Positions 28,658 through 38,273 of a DNA stretch of 64,000 bases are shown piece by piece. Each line of letters begins with the position of its first letter. The first letter of the stretch is position 1. A program made the position numbers and the translations under genes. This DNA comes from Nitrospinota bacterium (GTDB lineage: Bacteria; JADFOP01), in assembly GCA_022562795.1 (NCBI GenBank), contig JADFOP010000006.1, positions 11,939 to 75,938 of the forward strand. Direction: 5' to 3'. Under the pieces are notes generated by a model. It saw only the letters and a list, made by a program, of their open reading frames with translations, ran no database searches and was not told where the DNA came from.

Positions 28658-28687
28658 AATATATCCTGATATCTATTGTTTTGTCAA
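28658..28687 (-). promoter_or_regulatory. Sigma-70 promoter of the riboflavin operon
   Basis: A perfect -35 TTGACA (28682-28687), an 18-nt spacer and -10 TATATT (28658-28663) lie on the minus strand. Transcription would start near 28651, about 29 nt before the riboswitch aptamer. The promoter begins 39 nt after the Nudix gene stop. Confidence 0.7.
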
Positions 28688-28725
28688 GGGAGTTGCTTTG
28701 GCTAAGGACCTGAAAACAGTGGAAC

Positions 28726-29190
28726 TTATCTGCCTTCGGCCTCACGACGGTCAATCTCAAGCGCCTTGGCGATCACCTCGACGGCGCCCTCTGTCATCTC
28801 AAGCCCCTCGAGCTGCTCGATCTCGAACCAGCGGGCCTCATCCACATCCGAGGCCCCAAGCGGCTCGTCCGGAAGCGCCGTGCAGAGGTAATCGACCAGA
28901 ATGTAGTGGTAGCGAACCCGCTCGGCGTCGTCGTAGATGACGCGGTCCACCACCTCGACAAGAGGACCCACCTCCACAGTAAGGCCCGTCTCCTCGCGGA
29001 TCTCCCTTTGGAGAGCTTCGCCAAGGGACTCGCCCACCTCCACAAGGCCCCCCGGGAAGCTCCAGCGCCCTTGAGCGGGCTCGCGGCCACGCTTCACCAG
29101 GAGAACCCGGCGTCGGCCCTGGTCGAAAATAATGGCCCCGACGCCAACCATGGGGTGTGCGGGATATTCGCGGCTCAATATATTTCCCAA
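28726..29190 (-). CDS. Nudix hydrolase
   Basis: Nudix enzymes hydrolyse nucleoside diphosphates linked to another moiety. The 154-residue protein has a complete Nudix box at residues 48-70 (G-x5-E-x7-RE-x2-EE-x-GL; REIREETGL is its second half). The N-terminal HPMVGVGAIIFDQGRRRVLLVKRG is typical of the ADP-ribose pyrophosphatase/MutT-like group. The substrate cannot be assigned. It stands upstream of the riboflavin promoter; a function in flavin metabolism, such as FAD cleavage, would be speculation. Confidence 0.92.
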   Translation of the reverse strand: MGNILSREYPAHPMVGVGAIIFDQGRRRVLLVKRGREPAQGRWSFPGGLVEVGESLGEALQREIREETGLTVEVGPLVEVVDRVIYDDAERVRYHYILVDYLCTALPDEPLGASDVDEARWFEIEQLEGLEMTEGAVEVIAKALEIDRREAEGR

Positions 29191-29269
29191 GAAACGCCGA
29201 AAGCCGCCCCGTTAGAGGGCGGTGGCACGGCTCATGGATGAATGGCGTGCTTCTTCTCGTCCGAGGCGC

Positions 29270-31927
29270 TCAGCGGGAAGCCTTGATGGCCGCCTGGGCG
29301 GCCGCCAGGCGGGCGACGGGAATACGGTATGGGGAGCAAGAGACATAATTTAGCCCCACCTTATGGCAAAACTCAATGCTGGCAGGCTCGCCACCATGCT
29401 CTCCGCAGATGCCTATCTTGAGGTCCGGCCGGGCCGAGCGACCCCGCCTGACCCCAATCTCTATCATCTCTCCGACCCCTTCGACATCAATGGTCGAAAA
29501 CGGGTCGGCCTCGAGGATGCCCTGCTCCACGTAGAAGGGGAGGAACTTCCCGATGTCGTCCCGGCTGTAGCCGAACATCATCTGGGTCATGTCATTGGTG
29601 CCGAAAGAGAAAAAATCGGCGTACTCGGCGATTTTGTCGGCGATCAACGAGGCCCGTGGAATCTCAATCATAGTACCTACCGTGTAACGGATGCGCGTCT
29701 TGGCCTTCTTGAGCACCTCCTCGGCAACGCGCACGGTGTTTTCCCTCATGATGGCCATCTCGCCCAAAGTCCCGGTGAGAGGTATCATAATTTCCGGCCG
29801 GACCCGGCGCCCCTTTTTCTTGAGCTTCAGAGCCGCCTCCATGATTGCCCGGACCTGCATGTCATAGATGGCGGGGAATGTGATACCGAGGCGACAGCCC
29901 CGATGGCCCAGCATGGGGTTGAACTCGTGATGAGACTCCACCGCGTGAAGGTAATTTTCCAGCTGCTCTATTCGCTTTTTACGAATAGCTTTACGTGACT
30001 TTTCTTTATAAAGCTCTTCAAGTAAATCCTCCCGGCGGGGCAAAAACTCGTGGAGGGGAGGGTCGAGGAGGCGTATGACCACAGGGCGGCCTTTCATTAC
30101 GGTGAAAATGCCCTCGAAGTCCTTGCGCTGCATGGGCAAAAGCTTTTTCAGAATAGCGGCCCGCTCTTGGCCATTCTCCGCCAAAATCATCTGGCGCACC
30201 AGGGGCAAACGCTCGTCAGTGAAGAACATGTGCTCGGTGCGGGCGAGGCCGATGCCTTGGGCGCCGAAACGCAGGGCCGTCCCGGCATCCTTCGGGGTGT
30301 CGGCGTTGGCCCACACCTCCAGATGGCGGACCTTGTCGGCCCACTTCATGAACGTCTCAAAATCTCTGCTCAAGGTGGGCTCAATGAGAGGAACCTTGCC
30401 GAGGATAATGTCCCCGGTGGCGCCGTTAATGGAGATCCAATCGCCCTCCTTTACCTCATAGCCGTTGACCCGCATCCGGCCCTTTTTCTCGTCCACTTTG
30501 AGAGCGCTGCAGCCCACGACGACGCACTTGCCCATGCTCCGGCCGACCACGGCCGCGTGGCTTGTCAGTCCGCCGGTTGCCGTCAGAATGCCCTGGGAGG
30601 CGGCCATGCCCCCCACATCCTCGGGCGAGGTCTCGTTCCGGACCAGAATGACTTTTTTCCCATGGGCCCCCCACGCTCCGGCCTTACGGGAGCTAAAGGC
30701 GACCTGCCCGACGGCCGCCCCTGAGGAGCCGGGCAGACCACGGGCAACCGGTGTATAGGTGGCCTCTGGGTCGAACATAGGATGCAGCAGCTGGTCGAGC
30801 TGCTGAGGGTCGATGCGCATCAAGGCCTCTCGCTCGTCGATTAAGCCTTCTTTGACCATGTCCACGGCAATCTTGATGGCGGCTTGGGCCGTGCGCTTTC
30901 CCGTCCGGGTCTGGAGCAGATGGAGCTCGCCCTCCTGGATGGTGAACTCGATATCCTGCATATCTTTATAGTGGCGCTCCAGGCGGCCGTGAATATCCTC
31001 CAGTTGGTTGTACACTTTGGGCATCTGGCGTTTCAATTTGCTAATAGGCAGGGGGGTTCGAATCCCGGCGACGACATCCTCGCCCTGGGAGTTGATAAGA
31101 TACTCCCCGTAGAAGCGATTTGCCCCCGTGGCCGGGTCTCTCGTGAACGCCACACCGGAGCCGGAGGTCTTTCCCAGGTTTCCAAAGACCATGGCTTGAA
31201 CGTTGACGCCGGTCCCCCATTCTTCAGGAATATTGTTAAGGCGCCGATATGTGACGGCTCGGGGATTATCCCAAGACTCGAAGACGGCATTGATGGCCAT
31301 CTTTAACTGCTCTAAGGGATTTTTGGGGAAAGTCTTGTTATTAAAGCTTTTGACCAAGGCCTCATAGCTGAAGGAAACCTCCTTGAGGTCCTCGGCCGTA
31401 AGCTCCGTATCAAGGGTGACGCCCCTCTCCTGCTTCTTGGCAGAGATTATGTCCTCGAAATGGTGGTGGGCGATATCCATCACCACCACGGCGAACATAT
31501 TAATGAGGCGGCGGAAGCTATCGTAGGCGAAGCGGGGATTGGCGCTCCGTCGGGCTAAGCCGTCCACCGTGGCGTTATTGAGCCCGATGTTGAGCACCGT
31601 ATCCATCATTCCGGGCATCGAGACCCGGGCGCCAGAGCGCACAGACAGCAGCAAGGGGTTATCGGGATCGCCGAATCGTTGCTTCGTGACGCGCTCCAGC
31701 CGGGCTAAGGCCTTTTCAACCTGATCCCACATCCCGCCAGGGGCCTTCTTATGGCGATGGTAGTGGACACACGCCTCGGTGGTTATGGTATACCCAGGGG
31801 GGACGGGAATGCCCAGATTGGCCATCTCGGCCAAATTGGCCCCCTTCCCCCCCAGGAGATTTTTCATCCCTGCATTTCCTTCGGTTTTGCCCGCCCCGAA
31901 GAAATAGATATACTTTGCTTGGCCCAT
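29270..31927 (-). CDS. ppdK: Pyruvate, phosphate dikinase
   Basis: PPDK interconverts pyruvate, ATP and phosphate with PEP, AMP and pyrophosphate. The 885-residue protein has the N-terminal ATP-grasp domain (GGKGANLAEMANLGIPVPPG), the central swivelling phosphohistidine domain (GGLTSHAAVVGRSMG, His about 465), and the C-terminal TIM-barrel with the PEP-site GICGEHGGEP. I prefer the ATG at 31927 because GGGAG lies 7 nt upstream; another ATG is at 31933. The enzyme allows gluconeogenic PEP formation or PPi-linked glycolysis. The 200-nt gap upstream of it shows no convincing promoter. Confidence 0.97.
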   Translation of the reverse strand: MGQAKYIYFFGAGKTEGNAGMKNLLGGKGANLAEMANLGIPVPPGYTITTEACVHYHRHKKAPGGMWDQVEKALARLERVTKQRFGDPDNPLLLSVRSGARVSMPGMMDTVLNIGLNNATVDGLARRSANPRFAYDSFRRLINMFAVVVMDIAHHHFEDIISAKKQERGVTLDTELTAEDLKEVSFSYEALVKSFNNKTFPKNPLEQLKMAINAVFESWDNPRAVTYRRLNNIPEEWGTGVNVQAMVFGNLGKTSGSGVAFTRDPATGANRFYGEYLINSQGEDVVAGIRTPLPISKLKRQMPKVYNQLEDIHGRLERHYKDMQDIEFTIQEGELHLLQTRTGKRTAQAAIKIAVDMVKEGLIDEREALMRIDPQQLDQLLHPMFDPEATYTPVARGLPGSSGAAVGQVAFSSRKAGAWGAHGKKVILVRNETSPEDVGGMAASQGILTATGGLTSHAAVVGRSMGKCVVVGCSALKVDEKKGRMRVNGYEVKEGDWISINGATGDIILGKVPLIEPTLSRDFETFMKWADKVRHLEVWANADTPKDAGTALRFGAQGIGLARTEHMFFTDERLPLVRQMILAENGQERAAILKKLLPMQRKDFEGIFTVMKGRPVVIRLLDPPLHEFLPRREDLLEELYKEKSRKAIRKKRIEQLENYLHAVESHHEFNPMLGHRGCRLGITFPAIYDMQVRAIMEAALKLKKKGRRVRPEIMIPLTGTLGEMAIMRENTVRVAEEVLKKAKTRIRYTVGTMIEIPRASLIADKIAEYADFFSFGTNDMTQMMFGYSRDDIGKFLPFYVEQGILEADPFSTIDVEGVGEMIEIGVRRGRSARPDLKIGICGEHGGEPASIEFCHKVGLNYVSCSPYRIPVARLAAAQAAIKASR

Positions 31928-32135
31928 CAACATGCTCCCAACGAGCCCTCGAGCAGCTCCTGATATCTCCTATCGGTTGTTGAGTAAAGAAGGTTTCGCG
32001 CTGTTGAATGCAGTGACCGCTCCCCCGACCGATTCTAATGAGCTAGTGAACCGGGCAATTTTGATGAACAGCGCAACCGATTGAAATTGCTAGCTCTCAC
32101 AGCATCCCGCGCTGGGGAAGGGAGGGTCACCACCC

Positions 32136-32627
32136 TCAGCCTTTGGTCACCATTTCTTCTGCTTCGATCGATAAGTTCCGATAGGAGGTCGAATCGGGGT
32201 ATACGATCTCGCCACTCCGGAGCTCGGCCCACCTCTGGCCATCTCCGTCAATCCCCGATTTTCCCACAATCGCGACTTTGCGTTGCCCGCTAACAATCCG
32301 GCGAGCGAGTATCACGGACTCGAGCGCCTCGACCTCGCTCATCACCTGGTCCAGTTGTTTAAGCTCTGTGACCTCAATGGCGAAGTTCATGTGCGCCCGC
32401 TCGTCGCCGGTCGTTTTGATAACGCACTCGGAGATGTTGACCTGGCAAGCGGCGATAGCGTCGGCGACTTCGGCCAAGACCCCCGGTTTGTCCCCCGTCT
32501 CGACCAGAATACTCACCGTACGGGGCTCCTTCTTCTCAACACCCTCCCCGGCGTCAAGACTCCTCTCGGCGTTCCCCTCCATTTCGCCAATTTCAATGAC
32601 GTCTCCCGCCCGCCAATTTCGACTCAT
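32136..32627 (-). CDS. Stand-alone RelA/SpoT-type ACT-domain protein
   Basis: This 163-residue protein contains one ACT domain (about residues 36-110) most like the C-terminal ACT of RelA/SpoT: RTVSILVETGDKPGVLAEVADAI, then VNISECVIKT and a second half ending VILARRI. The last 50 residues are of unknown type. There is no synthetase or hydrolase domain. GGAGGAATTACC precedes the ATG. It lies upstream of ppdK on the same strand, 200 nt away, so it might be a small-molecule sensor linked to PEP metabolism (inference). The gap 32628-32859 holds nothing I recognise. Confidence 0.7.
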   Translation of the reverse strand: MSRNWRAGDVIEIGEMEGNAERSLDAGEGVEKKEPRTVSILVETGDKPGVLAEVADAIAACQVNISECVIKTTGDERAHMNFAIEVTELKQLDQVMSEVEALESVILARRIVSGQRKVAIVGKSGIDGDGQRWAELRSGEIVYPDSTSYRNLSIEAEEMVTKG

Positions 32628-32859
32628 GGTAATTCCTCCAAAACCCTTCCCGCTACCAGTGCGAACGCGGGAATCTCAGCACACTTTTTTCTATCTATTC
32701 CTACTGCAAATATGGAGCCATTGAAAGCGAAACGCAAAGAAATTTCCCACTCCACTTGGAAGGCTGAGAACCTCCCTGGCGTTCCCGCCAGCGCAGCCGT
32801 CTGAAAAATCCTCTTCTTTTATTCGAATTGTCGCCATGGGGAAGGGACGAGCCAGCGGC

Positions 32860-33618
32860 TCAGGCCGCCACTACGGGGTTTCTGAGCGTACCGACTCCCT
32901 CGACAGTCACGGCCACCTCGTCCCCCGCTTGAAGGGGGCCTATCCCGCTTGGGGTGCCCGTGGCGATGACATCGCCCGGCAGGAGGCTCATGACGTGCGA
33001 TATGAAGCTCACCAAATCCTCGGCGGCACGGATGAAATCCTTAGTATTCGAGTCTTGACGCACCTCCCCGTTGACCTCGGTTCGGATGGCCAGGCTGTTT
33101 ATGTCAAGACCCGACGCGACGCCCGGCCCAAGAGGGCAGAAAGTATCAAATCCTTTGGCCCTGGTCCACTGACCGTCTTTGGACTGAAGGTCCCGGGCCG
33201 TAACGTCGTTGATGCAGGTCACACCAAGGAGGTAGTCTGCCACCTCCTCTGGCGCCACTGCGTGCATGGGACGCCCTACGACGATCGCCACCTCCCCTTC
33301 GTAGTCCACCCGACCCACCCCTTCTGGGAGATGGATGGCCTCTCCCGGACCTATAACTGTCGTGGAGGGTTTCAGGCTGATGAGAGGCTCCTCGGGTGTC
33401 TCCCATCCGAGCTCCTCTATGTGAGCCCGGTACATCAGGCCCACAACAACAACCTTCGACGGTTTGGTGGGCGCCAGCAGCGTTACCTCTTCGAGGGGCA
33501 ATGTCCGGCCGGTCTCAGCATAATGCCCAAGGTAGGAGCCGTAAATCTCGGTAATGACTCCATCGCGCAAGATTCCCATCCGCTCGTGAGCGCCGCGGCG
33601 ATACCGGACGAACAGCAT
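32860..33618 (-). CDS. Fumarylacetoacetate hydrolase (FAH) family protein
   Basis: This 252-residue protein has the FAH fold, which cleaves carbon-carbon bonds or decarboxylates beta-keto acids (for example acylpyruvate hydrolase or oxaloacetate decarboxylase). Conserved stretches are SKVVVVGLMYRAHIEELG, the metal-binding DYEGEVAIVVGR, CINDVTARDLQ, KGFDTFCPLGP, and GDVIATGTPSGIG. Length and motifs fit the FAHD1-like group, and oxaloacetate decarboxylation would suit the nearby ppdK, but substrates cannot be read from sequence. I chose the ATG at 33618 after TTGGAG over the TTG at 33630. Confidence 0.9.
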   Translation of the reverse strand: MLFVRYRRGAHERMGILRDGVITEIYGSYLGHYAETGRTLPLEEVTLLAPTKPSKVVVVGLMYRAHIEELGWETPEEPLISLKPSTTVIGPGEAIHLPEGVGRVDYEGEVAIVVGRPMHAVAPEEVADYLLGVTCINDVTARDLQSKDGQWTRAKGFDTFCPLGPGVASGLDINSLAIRTEVNGEVRQDSNTKDFIRAAEDLVSFISHVMSLLPGDVIATGTPSGIGPLQAGDEVAVTVEGVGTLRNPVVAA

Positions 33619-33800
33619 CAATTTCTCCAATCATACGGCTCTCTCTGCAATGAGAACCACAACGAAAGATATCGCAAAGCCAGGACCACCTGCTAAGGGG
33701 AGGAGGGATGCGGCGATGGGCGGCGCAATGAAAAGCGGCGGGCCGGGGCCCTATGCCAGGCGCGGCGCATTTGGGCCCGTGGCTCTTTTAAGGAGACGAC

Positions 33801-35879
33801 TCAAGCTGCCTTAAGCTTGCTGAAATCCGCCAGCCGGGAGAAGAGCTCCGCCACCTGGCCGAGCAGGGCTATTCGGTTCGCCCGCACCGCCTTATCCTTA
33901 TCCATGACCAAAACCTCGTCAAAAAAGCGGTCTATGACGGGCCGTAGCTTTGCGAGCTGGGCGAGCGCTTCCTTGTACCGGCCTTTCGCTTCAGCTTTTG
34001 TCACCGCCGCGGCCACCTGCCGGGTCATTTGGTAGAGCCGCTTCTCCGCAGGCTCTTTTAAGCGCCTCGGGGCGAGCGAGCCGGGCTTTTGGGAGGTCGC
34101 GAGAATGTTTATGACCCGCTTGAAGGCTGTGGTTATGGCCTTGAAGTCCTTCTGCTTGCGCCATGCCGAGAGAGCCTCCACCCTCCTCGCCGAATCCACC
34201 ACATCGTCGAACCCAAGGGCGAGCACGGCGTCGACGGTGTCGGGCTGGAAATTACGCTGCTGGGTCATAAGGAAGGCGAAGCGTCCCCTTAGGAAGTCCA
34301 GGACATCCTGGGAAACCTTCTGGGACGGCAGCTCTACTTTCTTGCCAAGCTGTCCAATGGCCTTCTTGATAAGTTCCTGGAGGGAGATGCGAAATCCCCT
34401 GTCCAGGAGAATGGTGACGATGCCCGCCCCTTGGCGGCGAAGGGCGTATGGGTCGCCGGCGCTGGTGGGTGTCACGCCGATGCCGAAGTTTCCGCAGATT
34501 GTGTCGATCTTGTCGGCAACGGAGACGACGGCCCCGCTGAAGGTCTTGGGCAGTTCATCGCCGACAAATTTCGGCAGGTAATGATCGTAAATGCCTTGAT
34601 AAACTTCCTTTTTCTCGCCCTGAAGCCGGGCGTACTCCCGGCCCATCAGGCCCTGAAGCTCGGGAAACTCGTAAATCATGCTTGTTTCAAGGTCGGCCTT
34701 TGAGAGCCACGCCACCTGGGAGACGTCTTTAGCCTTCTTTGCGCCGTCGAGCTTTCGGGCCAACCATGCGGCGACCTTCTCAAAACGCTCCACTTTCTCG
34801 TAGCTAGTTCCGAGCTTCGACTGATAGAGGACGTCTTTTAGGGCCTCTACGAAGTCCCCGAGGGGTTTCTTCCGGTCCTCGATGTAGAAGAAGTCCGCAT
34901 CAGCGAGCCGGGCCCTAAGGACGTACTCGTTGCCCCGGGCCACCTCCTTTGGACGCCTGGCCTTGGTGTTGTTCACCGTGATGAAATAGGGCATGAGCTT
35001 GCCTTTGGCGTCAACGACGGCGAAATACCTCTGGTGGCTCCGCATGCAGGTGATAAGCACTTGGTCGGGAAGCTGGAGAAAACGATCGTCGAAGGAGCCC
35101 AAGACGGCCGAGGGCTCTTCGACCAGGAAGGCCACCTCCTCCAGAAGATCCTCGTCGTCGATGAGGTGGCCGCCGTGGCGCTTGGCGAGCTGAGTGACCT
35201 GGCGGCGGATCATGGCCTTCCGCTCCTCGTGGTCCACGACCACGTGACGGGCCTTGGCGTCTTTAAGATACTTGGACAAGCTCGTCACCTTGAACTCGCC
35301 GGGGGCGAGGAAGCGGTGGCCGCGTGAGCGGTTTCCGCTGGTGACGGCCCCGTAGCTGAAGGGGATGACCTTGCCGCCCAGGACGGCGACAATCCAGTGT
35401 ACCGGTCGAGCGAAGCGCACATCGTAGTTGCCCCAACGCATTTGCTTGGCAAAGGGTATGGAGTCGATGATACGCGGCAGAAGCTCTTGGAGGGCGGGCA
35501 TCGCCGACTTGCCCTTCGTCTTCCTCCGCACGCAGACGTAATCGCCCCGGTCGGTCTTGACGATCTTAAGGTCCTTGACACTGACTTTCTGGCTCCGGGC
35601 AAATCCTTGGGCCGCCTTGGTGGGCCGGCCCTTATCGTCATAGGCGATGCGCTTTGCAGGGCCGATGACCTCTTCGGTGACATCGGCGGTTTTGTCCGCA
35701 ACCGCCTTAACACAGCAAAAAAGCCTTCGAGGGGTGCCCGTCACTACCATCTCGCCGTGTGCGATGCCATTGTCCCGAAGCCCCCGTGTGATGGAGCGCC
35801 TCAGATAATCGAACGCGGGCTCCATAAAACCGGTCGGAATCTCTTCAGTCCCGATCTCCAAGATGAGCTCTTTCGTCAT
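33801..35879 (-). CDS. glyS: Glycine-tRNA ligase beta subunit
   Basis: This is the large subunit of the bacterial alpha2-beta2 glycyl-tRNA synthetase, carrying tRNA recognition and an HD-like domain. The N-terminus LILEIGTEEIPTGFM is the family hallmark; VRFARPVHWIVAVLGG and HGGHLIDDEDLLEEVAFLVE are also conserved, and a DALR-like anticodon-binding region lies at the C-terminus. The 692-residue length is normal. It lies 54 nt after glyQ. Confidence 0.97.
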   Translation of the reverse strand: MTKELILEIGTEEIPTGFMEPAFDYLRRSITRGLRDNGIAHGEMVVTGTPRRLFCCVKAVADKTADVTEEVIGPAKRIAYDDKGRPTKAAQGFARSQKVSVKDLKIVKTDRGDYVCVRRKTKGKSAMPALQELLPRIIDSIPFAKQMRWGNYDVRFARPVHWIVAVLGGKVIPFSYGAVTSGNRSRGHRFLAPGEFKVTSLSKYLKDAKARHVVVDHEERKAMIRRQVTQLAKRHGGHLIDDEDLLEEVAFLVEEPSAVLGSFDDRFLQLPDQVLITCMRSHQRYFAVVDAKGKLMPYFITVNNTKARRPKEVARGNEYVLRARLADADFFYIEDRKKPLGDFVEALKDVLYQSKLGTSYEKVERFEKVAAWLARKLDGAKKAKDVSQVAWLSKADLETSMIYEFPELQGLMGREYARLQGEKKEVYQGIYDHYLPKFVGDELPKTFSGAVVSVADKIDTICGNFGIGVTPTSAGDPYALRRQGAGIVTILLDRGFRISLQELIKKAIGQLGKKVELPSQKVSQDVLDFLRGRFAFLMTQQRNFQPDTVDAVLALGFDDVVDSARRVEALSAWRKQKDFKAITTAFKRVINILATSQKPGSLAPRRLKEPAEKRLYQMTRQVAAAVTKAEAKGRYKEALAQLAKLRPVIDRFFDEVLVMDKDKAVRANRIALLGQVAELFSRLADFSKLKAA

Positions 35880-35933
35880 ATTTCTCGTCCCCCCTCCACC
35901 AATCAGACCGTTCTATAGCAGGTCTGCCTTCGG

Positions 35934-36830
35934 CTATGCTTTTATGAGTTCGGCCCACACGCCCTTCTCTATAAGCGGGTAGCCCATCTCTTCGCGCTGT
36001 TTGACGTAGCCCTCGGCGCATCCGCGCGCCAGTTCCCGGACACGCCCGATGTAACTCGTCCGCTCATTAACACTGATGGCCCCCCGGGCGTCGAGCAGGT
36101 TGAAGACGTGCGAGCACTTGAGACAGTAATCGTAGGCGGGCCAGATGAGGTTCTTGCCCAGCAATTGCTTGGACTCCGCCTCAAACATTTCGAAGAGCTG
36201 GAAGAGCATCTGGGCATTACTCTCCTCAAAATTATAGACGCACCACTCGTACTCGCTCTGCTTGTGGACATCGCCGTACGTTAGGCCCTGGGTCCATTCC
36301 AAATCGAAAATGTTGTCTATATCCTGCAGGTACATTGCGATGCGCTCGATTCCGTAGGTGAGCTCGCCGCTTATGGGCTTGAGGTCGATGCCGCCACACT
36401 GCTGGAAGTAGGTAAACTGAGTGATTTCCATCCCGTCGAGCCAGACCTCCCATCCGAGACCCCAGGCGCCGAGGGTGGGGCTTTCCCAGTCGTCCTCGAC
36501 GAAGCGGATGTCGTGCTCCAGCGGATCGATACCGAACGCCTTCAGGCTATTGAGGTAGAGCTCCTGAAGGTCGTCGGGGCTGGGCTTCAGAATCACCTGG
36601 TACTGATAGTAGTGCTGGAGGCGGCTGGGGTTTTCGGCGTAGCGGCCATCGGTGGGCCGGCGAGAGGGCTCGACATAGGCCACGTTCCACGGCTCAGGCC
36701 CCAGGGCCCGAAGGAATGTGGCGGGGTTCATCGTGCCGGCGCCGATCTCCAGATCGTACGGCTGCTGGATAATGCAGCCGTAGTCGTGCCAGTATTGCTC
36801 GAGGGCCAAGACCAGTTCCTGGTATGTCAT
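35934..36830 (-). CDS. glyQ: Glycine-tRNA ligase alpha subunit
   Basis: The catalytic subunit activates glycine. Family signatures include [55 protein letters not shown]-like sequence (here with Ala), and [19 protein letters not shown] chose the ATG at 36830 (298 residues), 8 nt after GGGAGGA; the open frame extends ten codons further without support. The leader upstream carries unusual tandem repeats but no T-box features. glyS follows directly. Confidence 0.97.
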   Translation of the reverse strand: MTYQELVLALEQYWHDYGCIIQQPYDLEIGAGTMNPATFLRALGPEPWNVAYVEPSRRPTDGRYAENPSRLQHYYQYQVILKPSPDDLQELYLNSLKAFGIDPLEHDIRFVEDDWESPTLGAWGLGWEVWLDGMEITQFTYFQQCGGIDLKPISGELTYGIERIAMYLQDIDNIFDLEWTQGLTYGDVHKQSEYEWCVYNFEESNAQMLFQLFEMFEAESKQLLGKNLIWPAYDYCLKCSHVFNLLDARGAISVNERTSYIGRVRELARGCAEGYVKQREEMGYPLIEKGVWAELIKA

Positions 36831-36844
36831 GGTTTCTTCCTCCC

Positions 36845-36940
36845 GCCGAGAGCGGAACACCTCCCGTCCCGTCCGGCCGTTTTCCGGGCTCCTGCCGAGA
36901 GCGGAACGGATTCCGTCCCGCCCGGCGTTTTCCGCGAATT
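36845..36940. repeat. Imperfect 49-bp tandem duplication in the glyQ leader
   Basis: Unit 1 (36845-36893) and unit 2 (36894-36940) both begin GCCGAGAGCGGAAC and share CCGTCCCG and GTTTTCCG further on, with a few substitutions and a one-base gap. The block lies between the lysC stop and the glyQ start, just upstream of the glyQ ribosome site. Its role is unknown: it may be promoter or leader duplication. Confidence 0.7.
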
Positions 36941-36957
36941 TCCGCGAATTTCCGAAT
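36931..36957. repeat. Tandem decamer TCCGCGAATT array, copy 1
   Basis: The decamer TCCGCGAATT occurs twice in a row (36931-36950) and is followed by a partial third unit TCCGAAT. The same array, reversed, occurs at 56711-56743 in another intergenic region. Two such arrays in 64 kb suggests a dispersed family of short intergenic repeats. Confidence 0.7.
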
Positions 36958-37039
36958 AAGCTAATTTTATATGACGTCCGCTCATGCTTGTTTAAACCTC
37001 GCGCAGGCCCGAGCTCATAACGCCGTGCCCCGCAGAGGC

Positions 37040-38272
37040 CTACTCCCCGCCGGCCGGCGGGGAGGCCTCCTCGAAGGCCTCGTGGAGCACCCGGACGGCC
37101 TCATCGGAGAATTTCTCCTCCACAATACAGGAGACCTTAATCTCCGAGGTGGAGATCATTATAATGTTTATTCCCTCGTTGGCCAACGTGCGGAACATCC
37201 GAGCAGCCACCCCCGGGGCGCTCCGCATGCCAGCCCCCACGATCGAGACCTTCACGATGCCCGTATCGAGGGTCGTATCGCGGGCCCCGATCTCTTTGGC
37301 CACCTCCCGCATCAGCTTCTGGGTGCGTTCGGCATCGTCCCGGCTCACAGTGAAGGAGATGTCGGTGAGGCCCTCCTCGGAGATGTTCTGGACAATCATA
37401 TCCACCACTACGTTGTGCTCGGCCACGGTCTCGAAGATAATCGCGGCGATGCCGGGTCGGTCGGGCACCCCAAGGATGGTCACCTTCGCCTGGTCCTTGC
37501 TAGATGTGACGCCGGCCACCGTCACCTCTTCCATGCCGGGCTGCCTCTCAACCACCATAGTACCCTCCCCCGCCCCGAAGGCGGATTTTACCAGAATGGG
37601 CACCCCGTAGCGTTTGCCGAACTCCACGCTCCTGGCGTGGAGCACCTTCGCCCCCAGGCTCGCCAGCTCCAGCATTTCGTCGTAGAAGATGGTCTTCAAC
37701 CGCCGGGCCGATGGGACGACGCTCGGGTCGGCCGTATAGATGCCGTCGACATCGGTGTAGATTTCACAGACTTCAGCCCCGGTGGCCGCCGCCAGGGCTA
37801 CGGCCGTCGTATCGGAGCCACCCCGGCCGAGGGTCGTCACATCGTCGTTGAGGCTGATGCCCTGAAAGCCTGCCACCACGCAGATGCAGCCTTCCTCCAG
37901 GGTCCGGCGGACTTTGTCAGCATCGGCGCTGATGATGCGTGCGTTCGTATGATTGGTATCGGTTATAATCCCCACCTGGCGGCCCGTCAAGGATTTGGCC
38001 TTATAGCCCATGCTTTGCAGGGCCAAGGTCAGCAGACTGATGGAGATGCGCTCGCCGTTGGCGATGAGCTGATCGATCTCCCGGCCGTCGGGCTCGTCCG
38101 TCAGCTTAAGGGCCATATCGAGGAGCCGGTCGGTCTCTCCCTCCATGGCTGATAGAACCACCACGACCTGGTCGCCCCCGTCAACCCTCGCCGCGACCTG
38201 TTTCGCTACTTCACGTATTTTCTGAAGGTCGCCAACGGAAGTGCCTCCATATTTTTGAACTACGAGCGCCAT
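37040..38272 (-). CDS. lysC: Aspartate kinase
   Basis: Aspartokinase phosphorylates aspartate, the first step to lysine, threonine and methionine. The kinase domain starts [16 protein letters not shown] and has the substrate loop [22 protein letters not shown]. Two C-terminal ACT domains (about residues 265-405) provide feedback control. I chose the ATG at 38272 (410 residues) after GGGAG; this lies just after the apgM stop. It ends the alaC-hom-thrC-apgM-lysC unit, so flux to threonine is encoded together. Confidence 0.97.
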   Translation of the reverse strand: MALVVQKYGGTSVGDLQKIREVAKQVAARVDGGDQVVVVLSAMEGETDRLLDMALKLTDEPDGREIDQLIANGERISISLLTLALQSMGYKAKSLTGRQVGIITDTNHTNARIISADADKVRRTLEEGCICVVAGFQGISLNDDVTTLGRGGSDTTAVALAAATGAEVCEIYTDVDGIYTADPSVVPSARRLKTIFYDEMLELASLGAKVLHARSVEFGKRYGVPILVKSAFGAGEGTMVVERQPGMEEVTVAGVTSSKDQAKVTILGVPDRPGIAAIIFETVAEHNVVVDMIVQNISEEGLTDISFTVSRDDAERTQKLMREVAKEIGARDTTLDTGIVKVSIVGAGMRSAPGVAARMFRTLANEGINIIMISTSEIKVSCIVEEKFSDEAVRVLHEAFEEASPPAGGE

Positions 38273-38273
38273 C

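Noticed and set aside
28296-28940. Plus-strand frame spanning the FMN riboswitch
   Set aside because: It crosses ribD, riboswitch and Nudix sequence in antisense and has no family features.
36831-37039. T-box riboswitch for the glyQ-glyS genes
   Set aside because: No T-box core sequence, specifier loop or terminator/antiterminator pair is visible; only repeats are present.
36971-38152. 393-codon open frame on the plus strand opposite lysC
   Set aside because: It is the antisense shadow of a clearly conserved gene in GC-rich DNA; composition is unlike a real protein and no family pattern is seen.
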